A DNA stretch of 64,000 nt, taken from Martinezella miluonensis (GTDB lineage Bacteria > Pseudomonadota > Alphaproteobacteria > Rhizobiales > Rhizobiaceae). The stretch is from the NCBI RefSeq assembly GCF_900094545.1, contig NZ_FMAH01000022.1:1-64000 (forward strand), written 5' to 3'. Below the pieces are notes generated by a model, which worked only from the letters and a program-made list of their open reading frames with translations, ran no database searches and was not told the DNA's origin. The translations under genes and the position numbers were made by a program. Below, in pieces: positions 54,345-63,604 of this stretch. The stretch's first letter is position 1. Each line of letters opens with the position of its first letter.

Positions 54345-57300
54345 TTGGCTATTATGTTTTTGAGAGCGAAATTGATCAGCCGCGGAGCGGGACAGAGCAT
54401 CGTCTCAGCCGCTGCATATCGTCATCGCACCAAGATGATGGACGAGCAGGTGGGTACTAAGTTCCACTACTCCGCAGGGGCGGACGAACTCATTCATGAG
54501 GAACTCGCTCTGCCTGACGATACACCGGCATGGTTGCGAATTGTGATCGACGGACGATCGGTTGCCGGCGCCAGCGAAGCGCTTTGGAATGCCGTCGATT
54601 GTTTTGAGACTCGGCGTGATGCACAATTGGCCCGCGAGATCATCCTTGCGCTTCCAAACGAGCTCAGCAGGAAGGATAATGTCGCACTGGTGCGCGACTT
54701 CGTTCGCGAGAACCTGGTGTCGCGCGGGATGGTGGCCGACTGGGTTTATCACGACAAGAAGGGTAATCCGCACGTCCACGTCATGACCACGCTGCGTCCA
54801 CTGACGGCGGAAGGATTCGGCCTGAAGCACGTCGCTGTCATTGACAACAGTGGTGAACCGTTGCGCCTCAAAACCCCCGACAAGCCGAAAGGAAGAATCA
54901 TTTACCGTCGGTGGGCGGGCAACAAGGCGACGATGGAGGAGTGGAAACTTGCCTGGGCTGAAACGGTAACGCACCATCTGGCACTTGCCGGTCACGATAT
55001 CCGTATAGACGGCCGCTCCTACGAGGAGCAGGGGTTGCGGGGAATGGGGCAGCGCCATCTCGGTCCAGCCCGTACCGCGCGTCTACGCAGAGGAGCCGAT
55101 GTTTATTTCGCCCCGGCAGCATTGGCGCAGCGTTACGAGAGGGCGGATCGTCTCGCCGCCGACCCCGGCCTACTGCTTAGGCAACTCAGCAACGAGCGCT
55201 CGACTTTCGATGAAACCGAGATCGCCCGCGCCCTGCATCGCCATGTTGATGATCCAATCGTTTTTGCCAATATCCGCGCGAAGCTGATGGCGTCGGATGA
55301 TTTGGTGATACTGCGGCCACAGCAGATGAGTGCGGAAACCGGTGGGGTCGAGCTGCCGGCGATCTTCACTACGCGCGCGATGATCAAGACCGAATTCCAT
55401 ATGGCGCGGTCGGCATTCAACCTCTCGAATATCGGTGGCTTCGCGGTATCGTCATCCCAAGTTGATGCTGCGATAGTTGAGATTGAGGCAACGCAAGACA
55501 AGGCCATTCGCCTCGACGCTGAGCAGGTCGACGCGGTTCGGCATATCACTGCCGATGATGCTATCACTGCGGTCGTTGGCCCTGCCGGCACCGGCAAATC
55601 GACATTGCTGAGTGTGGCCCGCATCGCTTGGGAAGGAGAAGGCAGACGCGTCCTCGGAGCAGCATTAGCCGGCAAGGCGGCGGAGGCATTGCATGGTAGC
55701 TCGGGGATCCGCTCACGAACGATTGCCGCTTGGGAGCTTGCCTGGAAGCACGGATATGACCCGTTGCAGAAGGGAGACGTGTTGGTTCTAGACGAAGCTG
55801 GTATGGTATCGTCGGAACAGATGATGCTTCTTCTCAAACGCATCGAGGATGCCGGCGCGAAAGTGGTTCTTGTGGGCGATGCGATGCAACTTCAGCCGAT
55901 CCAGGCGGGAGCTTCCTTCCGTGCCATCGTCGAGCGCATCGGCTTTGCTGAATTGGTTGGCGTTCGCCGCCAGAGACACGGATGGGCGCGAGATGCATCT
56001 CGTCTGTTCGCCCGCGGAAAGGTTGAGGAAGCCTTGAGTGTCTACAGCGCCCACGGCCATCTCCTCGAAAGTGACACGCGGAGCGATGCGGTTCAACGGA
56101 TCGTCTCCGATTGGGCCAACGCTCGCATTGATGCCATAGCCAAGGCGGAGGTTGAGGGTCGTAAGCTGCGTGGCGACGAGTTGATGGTTCTCGCCCACAC
56201 CAATAGCGATGTGATGCGCCTCAACGACGCAATCCGTGCGGTTATGTTGCACCAGGATGCGCTTGGGGAGGGTAGGTCGTTTCGCACCGAGCGCGGCAGA
56301 CGTGAGTTCTCCGTGGGCGACCGGATCATCTTTCTGGAAAATGCGCGCTTCGTCGAACCGAGGGCCCCTCATCTAACCGTTCAGCATGTCAAGAACGGCA
56401 TGTTTGGAACGGTGATATCGACAACGGATCGAGGTGGGGAACCATTCCTTTTCGTTCGGTTGGATAATGGTCGGGATGTCATGTTCGCGGAAGATACTTA
56501 TCGCAATGTTGACCATGGCTACGCCGCAACGATTCACAAGACCCAAGGATCGACCTTCGACCGCGCTTTTGTGCTGGCAACCGGGACGATGGACCGACAC
56601 CTGACCTATGTTGCCATGACGCGTCATCGCGAGCGTGTCGATCTTTATGCGGCACTGGAAGATTTTCAGCCAAAGCTGGAATGGGGCAAGACGGCACGCG
56701 TCGAACATGCCGCCGGTATCACCGGCGAGCTTGTTGAAACCGGTCTCGCGAAGTTTCGCAAGCAGGACGACGTGGGTCCTTCTCCTTATGTTGACGTCAA
56801 AACGGACGATGGAACCACGCATCGACTTTGGGGCGTCAATCTGCCCAAGGCGCTTGAGGATGCCGGCGTGGGGGTCGGCGATACCGCGACCCTGCGCAAG
56901 GATGGAACTGAAAAAGTTACCGTCAAAGTGCCTGTCATTGATGAGGAAACGGGCGCGAAGCGCTTTGAGGATCGTGTTGTCGAACGCAATATCTGGACAG
57001 CGGATTCAATTCAAAACGCCGAGGATCGGATGGAGCAGGTTGCCGCCAAACATCACGGACCAGCGCTCTTCGCGCAATTAGTCGAACGGCTGTCGCGCTC
57101 CGGCGAAAAGACGACGACGCTCGATTTCGAAAATGAGGCGTCTTATCGATCCGTGGCTTTCGACTTCGCACGGCTGCGCGGCATCGACACTATCGCGGAT
57201 TATAGTCACGCCGTCGAAGCACAGGCTGGGCGTCTATCCAATTGGCTTGCCGAACAACGCGATCATCTAGCGCGGCTCTGGCAGCGGGCGAACGTCGCCT

Positions 57301-58937
57301 TCGGCACCACGATCGAAACTTCGGGTCGAAACACCGCCATCAACGCAACCCAGGATAAAGGCGCGTTGCTCGCTCCGGTCGCGGATGCTTCCGATCTACT
57401 GCCCGCAGTGAAATTCATTTCCCCATCGATTGCGGAAGATGCGCGTCTCGCCCAACTCGCATCTCCTCAATGGAAGGAACGAGAAGCGATCCTGCGTTCG
57501 CTGCTTGAGCGAATCTATCGTGAGCCAGATAGAGCGCTTTCCCGTCTGAACGAACAATCATGGAACCTCGCGCTGGAACCAGGCATCATGGCGGACCGGT
57601 TGTCACGCTCTCCGCAAAGCCTAGGTGCGTTGCATGGCAGCAACAAGCTGATCGACCGCCGCGGTGACCGAGCGAAGAGGGCCGCCGCCTTGGCGGCGGT
57701 GCCCGAATTGGCGGTTCTTGCACGGGCGCACGCAACTGAATTTCGTAAGCAGGCGGATTGGTTCGACGGTCGCGAACGAAGGCGTCGGTCGTCCATGGAG
57801 GTCACGGTGCCAGGCCTTTCCGACAGAGCGAGAGGGCGGCTCGCAGAGGTCGAAGCGATCCGACAGAAGGGTGGGCAGGAAGCATACCGCACAGCATTTC
57901 GCCTTGCCGCGGAGGATCGCTTCGTCGTTCAGGAGATCAATGCGGTGAGTGAAGCCCTGAGCCGCCGGTTCGGATGGGATGCATTTACGGAAAAGACTGA
58001 TCAGTTCGCCGAGCGCGATATCGCGATGGGCATGCCGGAAGCGATTGGGAAGGAAAAGCGGACCGAGTTGATCGCGATATTTGCTGCTGTCAAACGCTTC
58101 GCTGCCGAGCTCGCTGAGCAACGGCAGACTTTCATGATCGCCGCGGCCACCTCCGACAACCTCAACACCATACCTGCGATGTTGCCGGCGGTCACGAAAT
58201 TCAAGGCGAGCCTCGATGAGGAGGCGCGGATGCGCGTGAGCGAGGCTGAGCATTACAAACTGGCAAGAGCAACACTCGCTGCCACCGCGTCCGTGATCTG
58301 GCGCGACCCCGCAGCCGCCGTGGCGACGATCGAAGATCTGGTGCGCAAGCAGATCAATCCTGAGCGTATTGCGCGTGCCGTTGCCACAGAACCAACTGCC
58401 TATGGCGCCCTGCGCGGTAGCGGCAGGATGATGGATAGGCTGCTCGCCGGTGGTCGCGAGCGCAGGAAAGCGCTGCAGGCGGTTGAGGCAGTTAGTGCTG
58501 ATATTCACTCTCTCGGTCGATATTACTTGAGCGCTTTTGAGAACGAAAAATCGGCGGTCATGATTGAGCGGGAGCGGATGGCAGTACCTATTCCAGCGTT
58601 GACGAGAATTGCCCAGTCTGAGCTGCGACACATCACGTCCGAGACGGAGAGGAACCCGCGTGATCTGACCCGACTCGTCCGCTCGCTACCAACGGATGTC
58701 CGGCAGGAATTTGCCTTTGTCAGTAAGGCACTTGATGCTCGCTTCGGACCGGGTGCAATTTCACGCAACGAGGCTGGTGTTACCAACATGGTCTCAAAGT
58801 CTCAGCAATCGGCCTTCAAAGCCATCCTTGGGCAAATGCGTACAGTCCAGCGTGCCGTCGCGATAGACAGGGCAGAAGAGATTATTGCCGAGCGTCAACG
58901 TCGAACAATCAGCCGTGTCCGCGGTGTTGATCGCTGA
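54345..58937 (+). CDS. traA: TraA-type relaxase and helicase
   Basis: A 1530-residue bifunctional MobQ-type relaxase with a RecD2-like helicase. The frame opens at 54258, but TTG 54345, with AGAAGGGAG just upstream, gives the family start MAIMFLRAKLISRGAGQSIV. The relaxase has SAAAYRHR early and the metal-binding YHDKKGNPHVHVMTT (His at about 136, 143 and 145). Helicase motifs are VVGPAGTGKST (412-420), VLVLDEAG (to about 486) and GYAATIHKTQGSTFDR. The long C-terminal part is normal for the family. The gene is complete, but traF and traB do not follow it. Confidence 0.92.
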   Translation: MAIMFLRAKLISRGAGQSIVSAAAYRHRTKMMDEQVGTKFHYSAGADELIHEELALPDDTPAWLRIVIDGRSVAGASEALWNAVDCFETRRDAQLAREIILALPNELSRKDNVALVRDFVRENLVSRGMVADWVYHDKKGNPHVHVMTTLRPLTAEGFGLKHVAVIDNSGEPLRLKTPDKPKGRIIYRRWAGNKATMEEWKLAWAETVTHHLALAGHDIRIDGRSYEEQGLRGMGQRHLGPARTARLRRGADVYFAPAALAQRYERADRLAADPGLLLRQLSNERSTFDETEIARALHRHVDDPIVFANIRAKLMASDDLVILRPQQMSAETGGVELPAIFTTRAMIKTEFHMARSAFNLSNIGGFAVSSSQVDAAIVEIEATQDKAIRLDAEQVDAVRHITADDAITAVVGPAGTGKSTLLSVARIAWEGEGRRVLGAALAGKAAEALHGSSGIRSRTIAAWELAWKHGYDPLQKGDVLVLDEAGMVSSEQMMLLLKRIEDAGAKVVLVGDAMQLQPIQAGASFRAIVERIGFAELVGVRRQRHGWARDASRLFARGKVEEALSVYSAHGHLLESDTRSDAVQRIVSDWANARIDAIAKAEVEGRKLRGDELMVLAHTNSDVMRLNDAIRAVMLHQDALGEGRSFRTERGRREFSVGDRIIFLENARFVEPRAPHLTVQHVKNGMFGTVISTTDRGGEPFLFVRLDNGRDVMFAEDTYRNVDHGYAATIHKTQGSTFDRAFVLATGTMDRHLTYVAMTRHRERVDLYAALEDFQPKLEWGKTARVEHAAGITGELVETGLAKFRKQDDVGPSPYVDVKTDDGTTHRLWGVNLPKALEDAGVGVGDTATLRKDGTEKVTVKVPVIDEETGAKRFEDRVVERNIWTADSIQNAEDRMEQVAAKHHGPALFAQLVERLSRSGEKTTTLDFENEASYRSVAFDFARLRGIDTIADYSHAVEAQAGRLSNWLAEQRDHLARLWQRANVAFGTTIETSGRNTAINATQDKGALLAPVADASDLLPAVKFISPSIAEDARLAQLASPQWKEREAILRSLLERIYREPDRALSRLNEQSWNLALEPGIMADRLSRSPQSLGALHGSNKLIDRRGDRAKRAAALAAVPELAVLARAHATEFRKQADWFDGRERRRRSSMEVTVPGLSDRARGRLAEVEAIRQKGGQEAYRTAFRLAAEDRFVVQEINAVSEALSRRFGWDAFTEKTDQFAERDIAMGMPEAIGKEKRTELIAIFAAVKRFAAELAEQRQTFMIAAATSDNLNTIPAMLPAVTKFKASLDEEARMRVSEAEHYKLARATLAATASVIWRDPAAAVATIEDLVRKQINPERIARAVATEPTAYGALRGSGRMMDRLLAGGRERRKALQAVEAVSADIHSLGRYYLSAFENEKSAVMIERERMAVPIPALTRIAQSELRHITSETERNPRDLTRLVRSLPTDVRQEFAFVSKALDARFGPGAISRNEAGVTNMVSKSQQSAFKAILGQMRTVQRAVAIDRAEEIIAERQRRTISRVRGVDR

Positions 58938-59250
58938 GAATATCCGGAAATGTCAAAGGGAAACGACAGGCTGATATCCGGATCTGGCGATCGGAGTTGG
59001 TCGACGGGGCGATTTGTTTCACCACCTGTCGGCAGCGCTATCTTGATTGCCGGAGGGCAATTGTTCGCACAATATCATCATATCTCGCCAAAAAAGCGAA
59101 AGTGCTACACATGTCTCCGGCACAAAACGTCACCGATCTCTCAGGCCGGACATCAATTGACAGTGTACGTCAAAATAGATTTGCCAACTAACATGCTAGC
59201 GGCAGAAAAGTATGTGGACACGCCCTGACCGCTAATGAGATTGACTGGGT
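58938..59250. other. Stretch without a supported gene
   Basis: No gene is recognised. A direct repeat, ATATCCGGA, occurs near 58941 and 58974. The traF/traB genes expected after a Ti-type traA are absent. Confidence 0.35.
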
Positions 59251-59505
59251 CTAGTGCTGATCATCATCAGCGTCAGCGCGTAGTCTTACACCAAGCCCCC
59301 CTTGAATCATTTCGCCTTCATTTTGAAAAATGACCCCCGCGGCCTCTAAGGTTAGCTTCAGGAGCCGAAGATTGCTTTCCCGCATATCGCCGCCTTTCTC
59401 GAATGCACGTATCGAAACCGCGCTTATAGCGGTTTGCTTAGCGAGGTCGTTCTGAGTCCAGTTCAATAGCGCCCTGGCAGCGCGGCATTGAGGTGGCTTG
59501 AGCAT
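59251..59505 (-). CDS. Small XRE-family regulator
   Basis: An 84-residue single-domain helix-turn-helix protein. QCRAARALLNWTQNDLAKQTAISAVSIRAFEKG is a style common in rhizobia. ATG 59505 (MLKPPQCRAARALLNW) is used; upstream codons to 59598 are not family-like. It ends with an acidic stretch, ADADDDQH. An inverted repeat lies just upstream of the start and may be its own operator. Confidence 0.82.
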   Translation of the reverse strand: MLKPPQCRAARALLNWTQNDLAKQTAISAVSIRAFEKGGDMRESNLRLLKLTLEAAGVIFQNEGEMIQGGLGVRLRADADDDQH

Positions 59506-59506
59506 A

Positions 59507-59527
59507 AACTTTCTTTTTTCGAAAGTT
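59507..59527. promoter_or_regulatory. Inverted repeat before XRE gene (possible operator)
   Basis: AACTTTC at 59507-59513 and GAAAGTT at 59521-59527 are exact reverse complements with a 7-base spacer, directly in front of the XRE gene start. Small XRE proteins usually bind such repeats and repress themselves. It overlaps the expected ribosome binding site. Confidence 0.45.
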
Positions 59528-59743
59528 GGATATTGAAAACAAAAGTTACCTATAGTACTGTTATATAACTTATCTTTCGCGAAGCGCCGTGGCAACAAAC
59601 AGCGCGTGCGTCGAGGGTAGCCTATGAAATTGTGCCTGCTCTCCAGCTTCGTAGTGGTGTCCGAGAAGCCGCCCTTCGGTAGTCAACAGCAACAAAGATG
59701 TGGATTGTCCGGCTGGTGATGAGTACAACGGAGAAATCCATCC

Positions 59744-60259
59744 ATGCATGAGCGAGTGACGAAAGCATTGGCCGGACGCCCGCAACGGCAATCCTTTCGG
59801 GGCAGGGATACCTATACTCCATCGATCCACCCGATCGACCGTCATGTCGGCCAGCAGCTTCGGATCATCCGGATACATTCGAACCTGTCGCAGACCGAGC
59901 TCGGCCATAAGGTGGATTTGAGCTATCAGCAAATCCAGAAATATGAGAGCGGCAAGAACCGCATGAGTGCCTCGGTGCTCTACGAGATCGCCAACTGTCT
60001 GAACGTTCCGGTCTCGCGCTTCTACGACGGTCTGCCGCAGACGGGATCAGAGCCGGTGAACGGTGGTTTGCCTGAGGTAGACGAGCGCATCGCTTACCTG
60101 GCAACAAGCGAAGGCCGCCGTTTCGTCGAGGAGATTCTGCAGCTTCCACCGCGGCTGAGGACCCGAACCTTTGCTCTGATTAAAGTCCTAGTGGGCGATG
60201 ACGACGATATGGTGGCGCAAGGAGACCTTACAGACGGGGAAACGATTGATTGTCGGTGA
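59744..60259 (+). CDS. XRE-family regulator
   Basis: A 171-residue protein. Residues about 35-90 form an XRE helix-turn-helix: GQQLRIIRIHSNLSQTELGHKVDLSYQQIQKYESGKNRMSAS. The C-terminal part (ERIAYLATSEGRRFVEEILQLP) is helical and shared with many rhizobial regulators of this type. GGAGAA lies 8 bases before ATG 59744. It is divergent from the small XRE gene. Targets are unknown. Confidence 0.85.
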   Translation: MHERVTKALAGRPQRQSFRGRDTYTPSIHPIDRHVGQQLRIIRIHSNLSQTELGHKVDLSYQQIQKYESGKNRMSASVLYEIANCLNVPVSRFYDGLPQTGSEPVNGGLPEVDERIAYLATSEGRRFVEEILQLPPRLRTRTFALIKVLVGDDDDMVAQGDLTDGETIDCR

Positions 60260-60560
60260 GGAAGAAAATCAAGTTTGCGATCAACCTGGATTGCACACCA
60301 CATCTCAACAATCCGGCTGAGGTTCTTTTTGCGCCCGTCGGCTATTCCGGACGCGGCATGCCGACCGCAACCGCGCTCGGCGAAGTGCTGTGCGAAGCAG
60401 GTTGCGGAATGGCGGCTTGGGATCTGCCATGGAAATTTCGGATCTGAAAAGTCTTTCAAATGCTCCTCTTTTTGTCCTCTCTCGTGCCGTTGTTGCGCGG
60501 GCCTATCAATCGTCTCCGCTCCCACTGACGCTGAGCGGCCGAAATCAAGGTATCATTCCC
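60260..60560. other. Stretch without a supported gene
   Basis: Short frames only. It links the XRE gene to a truncated aldehyde dehydrogenase and may contain the original promoter of that gene. Confidence 0.35.
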
Positions 60561-60788
60561 ATGCAGAAGACCGACTTCTATATCGACGGCGCCTGGGTTC
60601 AGGCCGCACGGTGTCATCCCTATGATATCATCTCACCATCGGACGGAACGCCTTCCGCGACCATTTCGGTGGGGAGCGCCGATAATGTCGGCAGGACAGT
60701 CGCGGTGGCCCGTAGTGCCTTCGAAGCCTGGAGCGAGATGATCGGTGGTAAGATTACTCAAACCACTCAACCCGCCGATATCCGATGA
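60561..60788 (+). pseudogene. Aldehyde dehydrogenase, N-terminal remnant
   Basis: MQKTDFYIDGAWVQAARCHP, then IISPSDGTPSATISVGSADN and ARSAFEAWSE is the start of an NAD-dependent aldehyde dehydrogenase. After about 57 residues it turns into unrelated sequence (MIGGKITQTTQPADIR) and stops. The catalytic Cys and Glu regions are missing. The break at about 60730 may mark the right edge of the inserted region. Confidence 0.75.
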
Positions 60789-61068
60789 GTATGATTTGGC
60801 ACGGACATGCGGCCCGGGTCAGTTTTTGGATAAAGCACTGACAACATTAAACGAATCGACATTTCTTTTAGGGTCCTAATCAGCGCCGACCAGGAACTCA
60901 TCTAAAATTATTGTTCGCGGGAGATTGAGAGAGCTTACACCCCGGTGCTGCTTCACACCCTAAGTCATTTTCCAACCTTGCAACTCGTCTAGAGATCTCT
61001 AACTCTACACCTCGGATCAAGCACGATCCGACATGCTTCGGGCAGTACATCGTTGAGAAGGGATGACT

Positions 61069-62052
61069 ATGGCAGTGGAAACGGTTCTTGTGGTCGGGGG
61101 CGCCGGCTATATCGGCTCGCACACATGTCTGGATCTGGCGAACAAGGGTTTTCAGCCCGTTGTATATGACAATTTTTCCAACGGCCATCGCGAATTCGTC
61201 AAATGGGGTCCGGTCGAGGAAGGCGATATCCGCGATCGGGCGCGTCTCGACGAGGTGCTGGCCAAATACAAGCCCGCCGCCATCCTGCATTTCGCCGCAT
61301 TGATCGAAGTGGGTGAATCGGTCAAGGATCCCGTCTCCTTCTATGAGAACAACGTCATCGGCACGCTGACCTTGCTTTCGGCAGCCCAGGCGGCCGGCGT
61401 GAAGGCCTTCGTCTTTTCCTCGACTTGTGCGACCTATGGTCTGCCGCAGAGCGTGCCGCTCGACGAAAGCCATCGACAGGTGCCGATCAACCCATACGGT
61501 CGCACGAAATACATCGTCGAGCAGGCGCTCGCCGATTATGACCAATACAAAGGGCTGCGCTCGGTCGTGCTGCGGTATTTCAACGCTGCCGGCGCCGATT
61601 TCGAGGGCCGTATCGGCGAGTGGCATAAGCCGGAAACCCATGCCATCCCGCTCGCCATCGATGCAGCCCTCGGTCGTCGCGAGGGCTTCAAGGTCTTCGG
61701 CAGCGATTATGATACCCGCGATGGGACCTGCGTGCGCGATTACATCCATGTGCTCGATCTTGCCGATGCCCATGTCCGCGCCGTGGAATATCTGCTGCGC
61801 GGCGGAGACACCGTCGCCCTCAATCTCGGTACGGGTACCGGTACGACGGTGAAGGAATTGCTGGGAACGATCGAGGCGGTTTCGAACCGGCCGTTCCCGG
61901 TCGAATATGTCGGCCGCCGCGAGGGCGATTCGACGACGCTCGTCGCCAACAACGACAAGGCCCGCGATATCCTCGGCTGGTCGCCACAATATGATCTGAC
62001 CGAGATCATCCAATCCGCGTGGAACTGGCATGCCAAATCCAACCAGCACTGA
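61069..62052 (+). CDS. exoB: UDP-glucose 4-epimerase (ExoB/GalE)
   Basis: Interconverts UDP-glucose and UDP-galactose for exopolysaccharide and LPS. TVLVVGGAGYIGSHTCLDLA binds NAD, FSSTCATYG holds the Ser/Thr, and YGRTKYIVEQAL holds Tyr-x-x-x-Lys. NAAGADFEGRIGEWHKPETHAIPLAIDA is a strong GalE signature. ATG 61069 is chosen (327 residues), with GAAGGG upstream; ATG 61063 is an alternative. It overlaps the sulfatase gene by 23 bases. The ExoB name follows the rhizobial context. Confidence 0.92.
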   Translation: MAVETVLVVGGAGYIGSHTCLDLANKGFQPVVYDNFSNGHREFVKWGPVEEGDIRDRARLDEVLAKYKPAAILHFAALIEVGESVKDPVSFYENNVIGTLTLLSAAQAAGVKAFVFSSTCATYGLPQSVPLDESHRQVPINPYGRTKYIVEQALADYDQYKGLRSVVLRYFNAAGADFEGRIGEWHKPETHAIPLAIDAALGRREGFKVFGSDYDTRDGTCVRDYIHVLDLADAHVRAVEYLLRGGDTVALNLGTGTGTTVKELLGTIEAVSNRPFPVEYVGRREGDSTTLVANNDKARDILGWSPQYDLTEIIQSAWNWHAKSNQH

Positions 62053-63598
62053 GCATTCCTCCTTTGCTGGCGTTGGAGGCAAGCGCCCAAATGTGCTGTT
62101 GATTTCGGCTGACCAATGGCGGGGGGATTGCCTCTCCGCCGTCGGTCATGAATGCGTGAAGACGCCGAATGTCGATGCGCTGGCGCGGGAAGGCGTCCTG
62201 TTCCGCCGGCATTATGCGGGTGCGGCACCCTGTTCGCCGGCGCGGGCGACGCTCTATACCGGCCTCTATCAGATGAACCATCGCGTTTGCCGCAACGGAT
62301 CGCCGCTGGATGCGCGTTTCGACAATATCGCGCTTGCGGCACGTCGGGCCGGCTATGATCCGACGCTGTTCGGCTATACGGACACCGCGCCCGATCCGCG
62401 CGGCCGCGATCCGCACGATCCGCATCTGACGACCTATGAAGGCGTCCTGCCGGGCTTTACCGCACGGCAGCTGCTGCCCGAACATGAAAAGCAGTGGTTA
62501 TCCTGGCTGCGGTCGCGCGGCCATGCCGATGCCGTCAGTCGCGATATCCATATTCCGGTCGGCGCGGCGCCCGGCGAGATTTCCAACAATGCGCCGGCCT
62601 ACTCTAAGGACGAGACGCAGACGGCCTTTCTGGCCGGCGAATTCATTCGCTGGCTCGGCGAGCAGGACGCACCCTGGTTTGCACATGTTTCGTTTCTGAG
62701 GCCCCATCCGCCATTCTCGGTGCCAGAGCCGTACAATCGCATGTTCTCCGCGGCCGATGGCCCTGCCTTCGCCCGCGCCGTTGATCGAGAGACTGAAACG
62801 GCGACGCATCCATTGCTTGCCTTCGCGTTGCCGCAGATCGGCAAGAGTGGCTTCATGTATGGCGGCAAAGGCTCCATCAACGAGTGGACGTCGCAAGATT
62901 TTTCAGCGATCCGCGCCGTCTACTACGGCATGATTGCCGAAGTCGACGCGCAGCTCGGGCGGATCTGGCAGGCGTTGAAGGATGCCTGTGCCTGGGACGA
63001 CACGGTCATCGTCTTCACCTCGGATCATGCGGAAATGATGGGCGATCACTGGATGCTCGGCAAGGGCGGTTTCCATGACGGCAGCTATCATGTTCCGCTT
63101 GTCATTCGCGATCCGTGCCAGCCCGCCACGAATGGCCGACAGGTGGAGCATTTTACTAGCTCTGCGGATATTTTTCCGAGCCTGTGCGACCGGCTTGGGA
63201 TCGCCCCGGCAAACCATGTCGATGGCGAAAGCCTTCTGCCGTTCCTGTCCGATTCCGAGCCGGCTAACTGGCGCGAGGTGGCATTCTGGGAGTTCGATTT
63301 CCGCGATGTTGCCAACGAAAGTCCCGAGCGGCATTTCGGCCTGAAATCCAATGCCTGCAACCTCGCCGTCATCCGCGACGAACGGTTCAAATATGTCCAT
63401 TTCGCCGGTCTTCCGCCACTACTGTTCGATCTGGCGAAAGATCCGATGGAGCTTTCAAACGTCGCGAATGATGGTGCTTATACGTCGACCCGGCTCGCCT
63501 ATGCGGAAAAACTGCTTTCTTTGCGGGCTGAGCATCTGGACCAGACGCTTGCCTATTTCGAACTGACTGAAGATGGGCCGGTTTCGCGCCGGCCCTGA
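62030..63598 (+). CDS. Sulfatase-family hydrolase
   Basis: A 522-residue hydrolase of the alkaline-phosphatase superfamily. RPNVLLISADQWRGDCLSAVG gives the first metal ligands, and APCSPARATLYTG is the formylglycine motif (Cys68 in C-x-P-x-R). IVFTSDHAEMMGDHWMLGKGGFHD supplies further metal ligands. No signal peptide is seen, so it is probably cytoplasmic. Rhizobial members include phosphonate or phosphate monoester hydrolases as well as sulfatases, so the substrate is open. The start overlaps the exoB end by 23 bases. Confidence 0.85.
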   Translation: MPNPTSTEHSSFAGVGGKRPNVLLISADQWRGDCLSAVGHECVKTPNVDALAREGVLFRRHYAGAAPCSPARATLYTGLYQMNHRVCRNGSPLDARFDNIALAARRAGYDPTLFGYTDTAPDPRGRDPHDPHLTTYEGVLPGFTARQLLPEHEKQWLSWLRSRGHADAVSRDIHIPVGAAPGEISNNAPAYSKDETQTAFLAGEFIRWLGEQDAPWFAHVSFLRPHPPFSVPEPYNRMFSAADGPAFARAVDRETETATHPLLAFALPQIGKSGFMYGGKGSINEWTSQDFSAIRAVYYGMIAEVDAQLGRIWQALKDACAWDDTVIVFTSDHAEMMGDHWMLGKGGFHDGSYHVPLVIRDPCQPATNGRQVEHFTSSADIFPSLCDRLGIAPANHVDGESLLPFLSDSEPANWREVAFWEFDFRDVANESPERHFGLKSNACNLAVIRDERFKYVHFAGLPPLLFDLAKDPMELSNVANDGAYTSTRLAYAEKLLSLRAEHLDQTLAYFELTEDGPVSRRP

Positions 63599-63604
63599 TC
63601 CGTT

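Noticed and set aside
59570..59932. Minus-strand frame of 120 residues between the two XRE genes
   Set aside because: It overlaps the start and helix-turn-helix of the plus-strand XRE gene and the leader of the other, with no recognisable domain.
60898..62082. Minus-strand open frame of 394 residues opposite exoB
   Set aside because: It is fully antisense to a clear UDP-glucose 4-epimerase and shows no independent homology.
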